This document shows, in pieces, positions 62,779-64,000 of a DNA stretch of 64,000 bases; the stretch's first letter is position 1; each line of letters begins with the position of its first letter. The stretch lies in assembly GCF_017315985.1 (NCBI RefSeq), contig NZ_JAFLVR010000002.1, positions 1-64,000 on the forward strand, read 5' to 3'. The position numbers and the translations under genes are program-made. The notes beneath the pieces were generated by a model, which was given only the letters and a program-made list of their open reading frames with translations, made no database searches and was not told the origin of the DNA. This DNA is from Candidatus Enterococcus murrayae (GTDB taxonomy: Bacteria; Bacillota; Bacilli; Lactobacillales; Enterococcaceae).

Positions 62779-63012
62779 CTAGTTCGTTTTAAAAATCTGA
62801 GGAACAATCATATCAATTTTAAGTATTTCATCCTCTGACAAAACTTTCCCATCTTTTCTCCAAATAGAGATTTTACGTTTTTCCTTTTCAAGGGCATAAT
62901 TCTCCGCCACATATTTTGCTCGCTGATTATTCAAAAAGGTCTTAATGAAAATGGCACGTAATTGATTAAGGCTCAAGCCATTTAAGAATAAACTATCAAG
63001 AAATAATACCAA
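62779..63012 (-). other. 77-residue frame, probably a gene remnant
   Basis: The frame starts at a TTG without a ribosome site and reads LSLNQLRAIFIKTFLNN then a charged, helix-rich stretch to IVPQIFKTN. I do not recognise the family. Its coding-like composition but missing start signals suggest the tail of a decayed gene. Other debris lies next to it. Confidence 0.3.
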
Positions 63013-63127
63013 ATTGGAAGTTCTGGAGTTATTTTGAGATCGACAATATTTCTCAAAATCGTTTATCTTTTAGATGCCTACTGGAATAAAACTATCATAG
63101 AGAAAAAAGAGTAGTACAAAAGATTGA

Positions 63128-63292
63128 GTCAAATTAAATGCACTTATCGACTCACTTGATAAAGGAAATCAACAAATTGTCTGAGTTCAACATGCCATTG
63201 ATGAGCCTAGTGAAAATAAACTATTGAGCTTCGGAGAGAGTGTTATTCAGTTGATTAGTATGACAGTAATTAGTCAATTGCGCTGCAGGTGA
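63128..63292 (+). pseudogene. Unidentified gene remnant with internal stop
   Basis: One frame reads VKLNALIDSLDKGNQQIV, a TGA at 63182-63184, then VQHAIDEPSENKLLSFGESV and a hydrophobic run ending at 63292. The composition is protein-like on both sides of the stop. No start or ribosome site is seen, and the end fuses into the P450 fragment. I do not recognise the protein. Confidence 0.35.
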
Positions 63293-63465
63293 GTGGGATT
63301 ACATTGCATATTTTACAAGTCTTTTCTGATCAGCTAATAAACAAATATCAATCTTTTGTTCAGAATAAGATTGGAAAATTCTAATGAATTAAATCTCAAC
63401 ATATCCGAAGAGCAAGGTATTGCAGATTGAGAATTAAACAAGAAAGATTTCTCCAAATTGGAGAA
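63284..63465 (+). pseudogene. Decayed copy of the 3' end of the CYP152 P450 gene plus its terminator
   Basis: The stretch beginning TGCAGGTGAGTGG at 63284 follows the P450 gene from 53527 through its stop and hairpin for about 165 bases, with roughly three quarters or more of positions identical by eye. Shared blocks include GTCTTTTCTGATCAG, CAACATATCCGAA and GAATTAAACAAGAAAGA. An extra G after GTGG and a one-base deletion later break the frame, and no upstream P450 coding sequence is present. The terminator hairpin survives as TTTCTCC/GGAGAAA. Confidence 0.85.
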
Positions 63466-63492
63466 ACCTTATTTGAGTGACCTTTTTTTGAG

Positions 63493-63678
63493 ATTTTCAA
63501 CTGCTTAGCAGTTAAGAAGGTGTAATTGAATCGAAGTAGAAAAATCTATTTCCTAAAAGCATGTACTCTAAGGAAACGAACGGTAATGATTAAATAAAAA
63601 TCAATGAGCCAAACCTGTTTACATAATTAAACAGAAAGCAGTTTAGTTCAATTATCTCTCTGGTTCCCCTACAATTAA
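63493..63678. other. Non-coding tail between P450 remnant and Mga-like gene
   Basis: AT-rich sequence with a small near-palindrome AACTGCTTAGCAGTT (63499-63513). No coding frame or promoter is supported. Confidence 0.3.
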
Positions 63679-64000
63679 CTAGACCATTTTAACATCAATC
63701 AAATTATTAAATGCTGCAGTTAGTTCTTTTAAATCATTATTGGTTAAATTGGGGCTGATATAAACAATAGGAATACCGTGGTCAGTCTGATTTTTAGGTT
63801 TCGTGCAAGTTATGATTAAATCTGGAATAATTGCTTTATCGCTACCTAATGTACTAAAAATGGACAGACGATAAAACGGGCTGAAGAGAGAGAGTAAATA
63901 TGATTTCAATAATTTCTCTATTGTAATGGGCAAATCAGTTTCTAACTGTAAAATAATTTTTGGATTGAAGTCCACAGGGTCTCCCAAAAGAGTATACATC
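63679..64000 (-). CDS. Mga-like regulator, C-terminal part (cut by window edge)
   Basis: About 107 residues are visible from the right edge to a TAG-type end at 63679. The segment PDLIITCTKPKNQTDHGIPIVYISPNLTNNDLKEL resembles the EIIB-like C-terminal domain of Mga/AtxA-type PRD regulators. The Met near 63999 is probably internal, and the gene should continue beyond 64000. Whether it is intact cannot be judged. Such regulators control surface and sugar-related genes. Family call is tentative. Confidence 0.5.
   Translation of the reverse strand, partial: MYTLLGDPVDFNPKIILQLETDLPITIEKLLKSYLLSLFSPFYRLSIFSTLGSDKAIIPDLIITCTKPKNQTDHGIPIVYISPNLTNNDLKELTAAFNNLIDVKMV

Overview
The window looks like a chromosomal segment of a low-GC Gram-positive coccus of the genus Enterococcus (species not resolved). 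Three things point there. A complete ntp-type V-ATPase operon is present whose K-ring residues match the Enterococcus hirae Na+ site. The downstream HD-domain protein closely resembles the E. faecalis dNTPase EF1143. IreB keeps Thr4 and Thr7. TTG and GTG starts behind strong AGGAGG sites are frequent.

Left part (1-32.9 kb) is mostly core genome: SPFH protein, secreted-type nuclease, LUD protein, clpP under a CtsR-type operator, glpQ-like/miaA/hflX/ynbB/glnR/glnA in the order known from Bacillus, an ABC exporter, a methyltransferase, a LytTR-DUF3021 pair, tspO, ireB-ruvX-DUF1292, an amino-acid ABC importer without its ATPase, amidase, amidohydrolase, rnhC, zapA-cvpA-mutS2-trxA-uvrC, then an autoregulated-looking XRE/NatAB-type module and an aldo/keto reductase.

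Middle part (33-52.2 kb): AGCS alanine/glycine symporter, MacB-like ABC pair, glutamine-amidotransferase-like hydrolase, then the ntpFIKECGABD-J operon for a Na+-translocating V-ATPase. The operon is preceded by a structured leader with mutually exclusive antiterminator and terminator helices, a candidate riboswitch. No ntpH is present and a strong terminator separates ntpD from ntpJ. Glyoxalase, Nudix, dNTPase, lipL, DUF1934 and rpoE (delta) follow.

Right part (52.4-64 kb) is accessory: a CYP152-type peroxygenase P450, then a divergent nucleoside/ribose locus. On the minus strand is a 632-residue LacI repressor fused to a complete ribokinase-like domain. On the plus strand are a self-contained ECF transporter (S, T, A, A'), an MFS carrier, a nucleoside hydrolase and a stand-alone ribokinase. 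Inferred logic: import nucleoside, cleave it to base and ribose, phosphorylate ribose, with the regulator itself carrying a ribokinase fold. The locus is bracketed on the right by a decayed copy of the P450 3' end and by gene debris, ending in the C-terminus of an Mga-like regulator cut by the window edge. No rRNA, tRNA, CRISPR array, integrase or insertion sequence was recognised.
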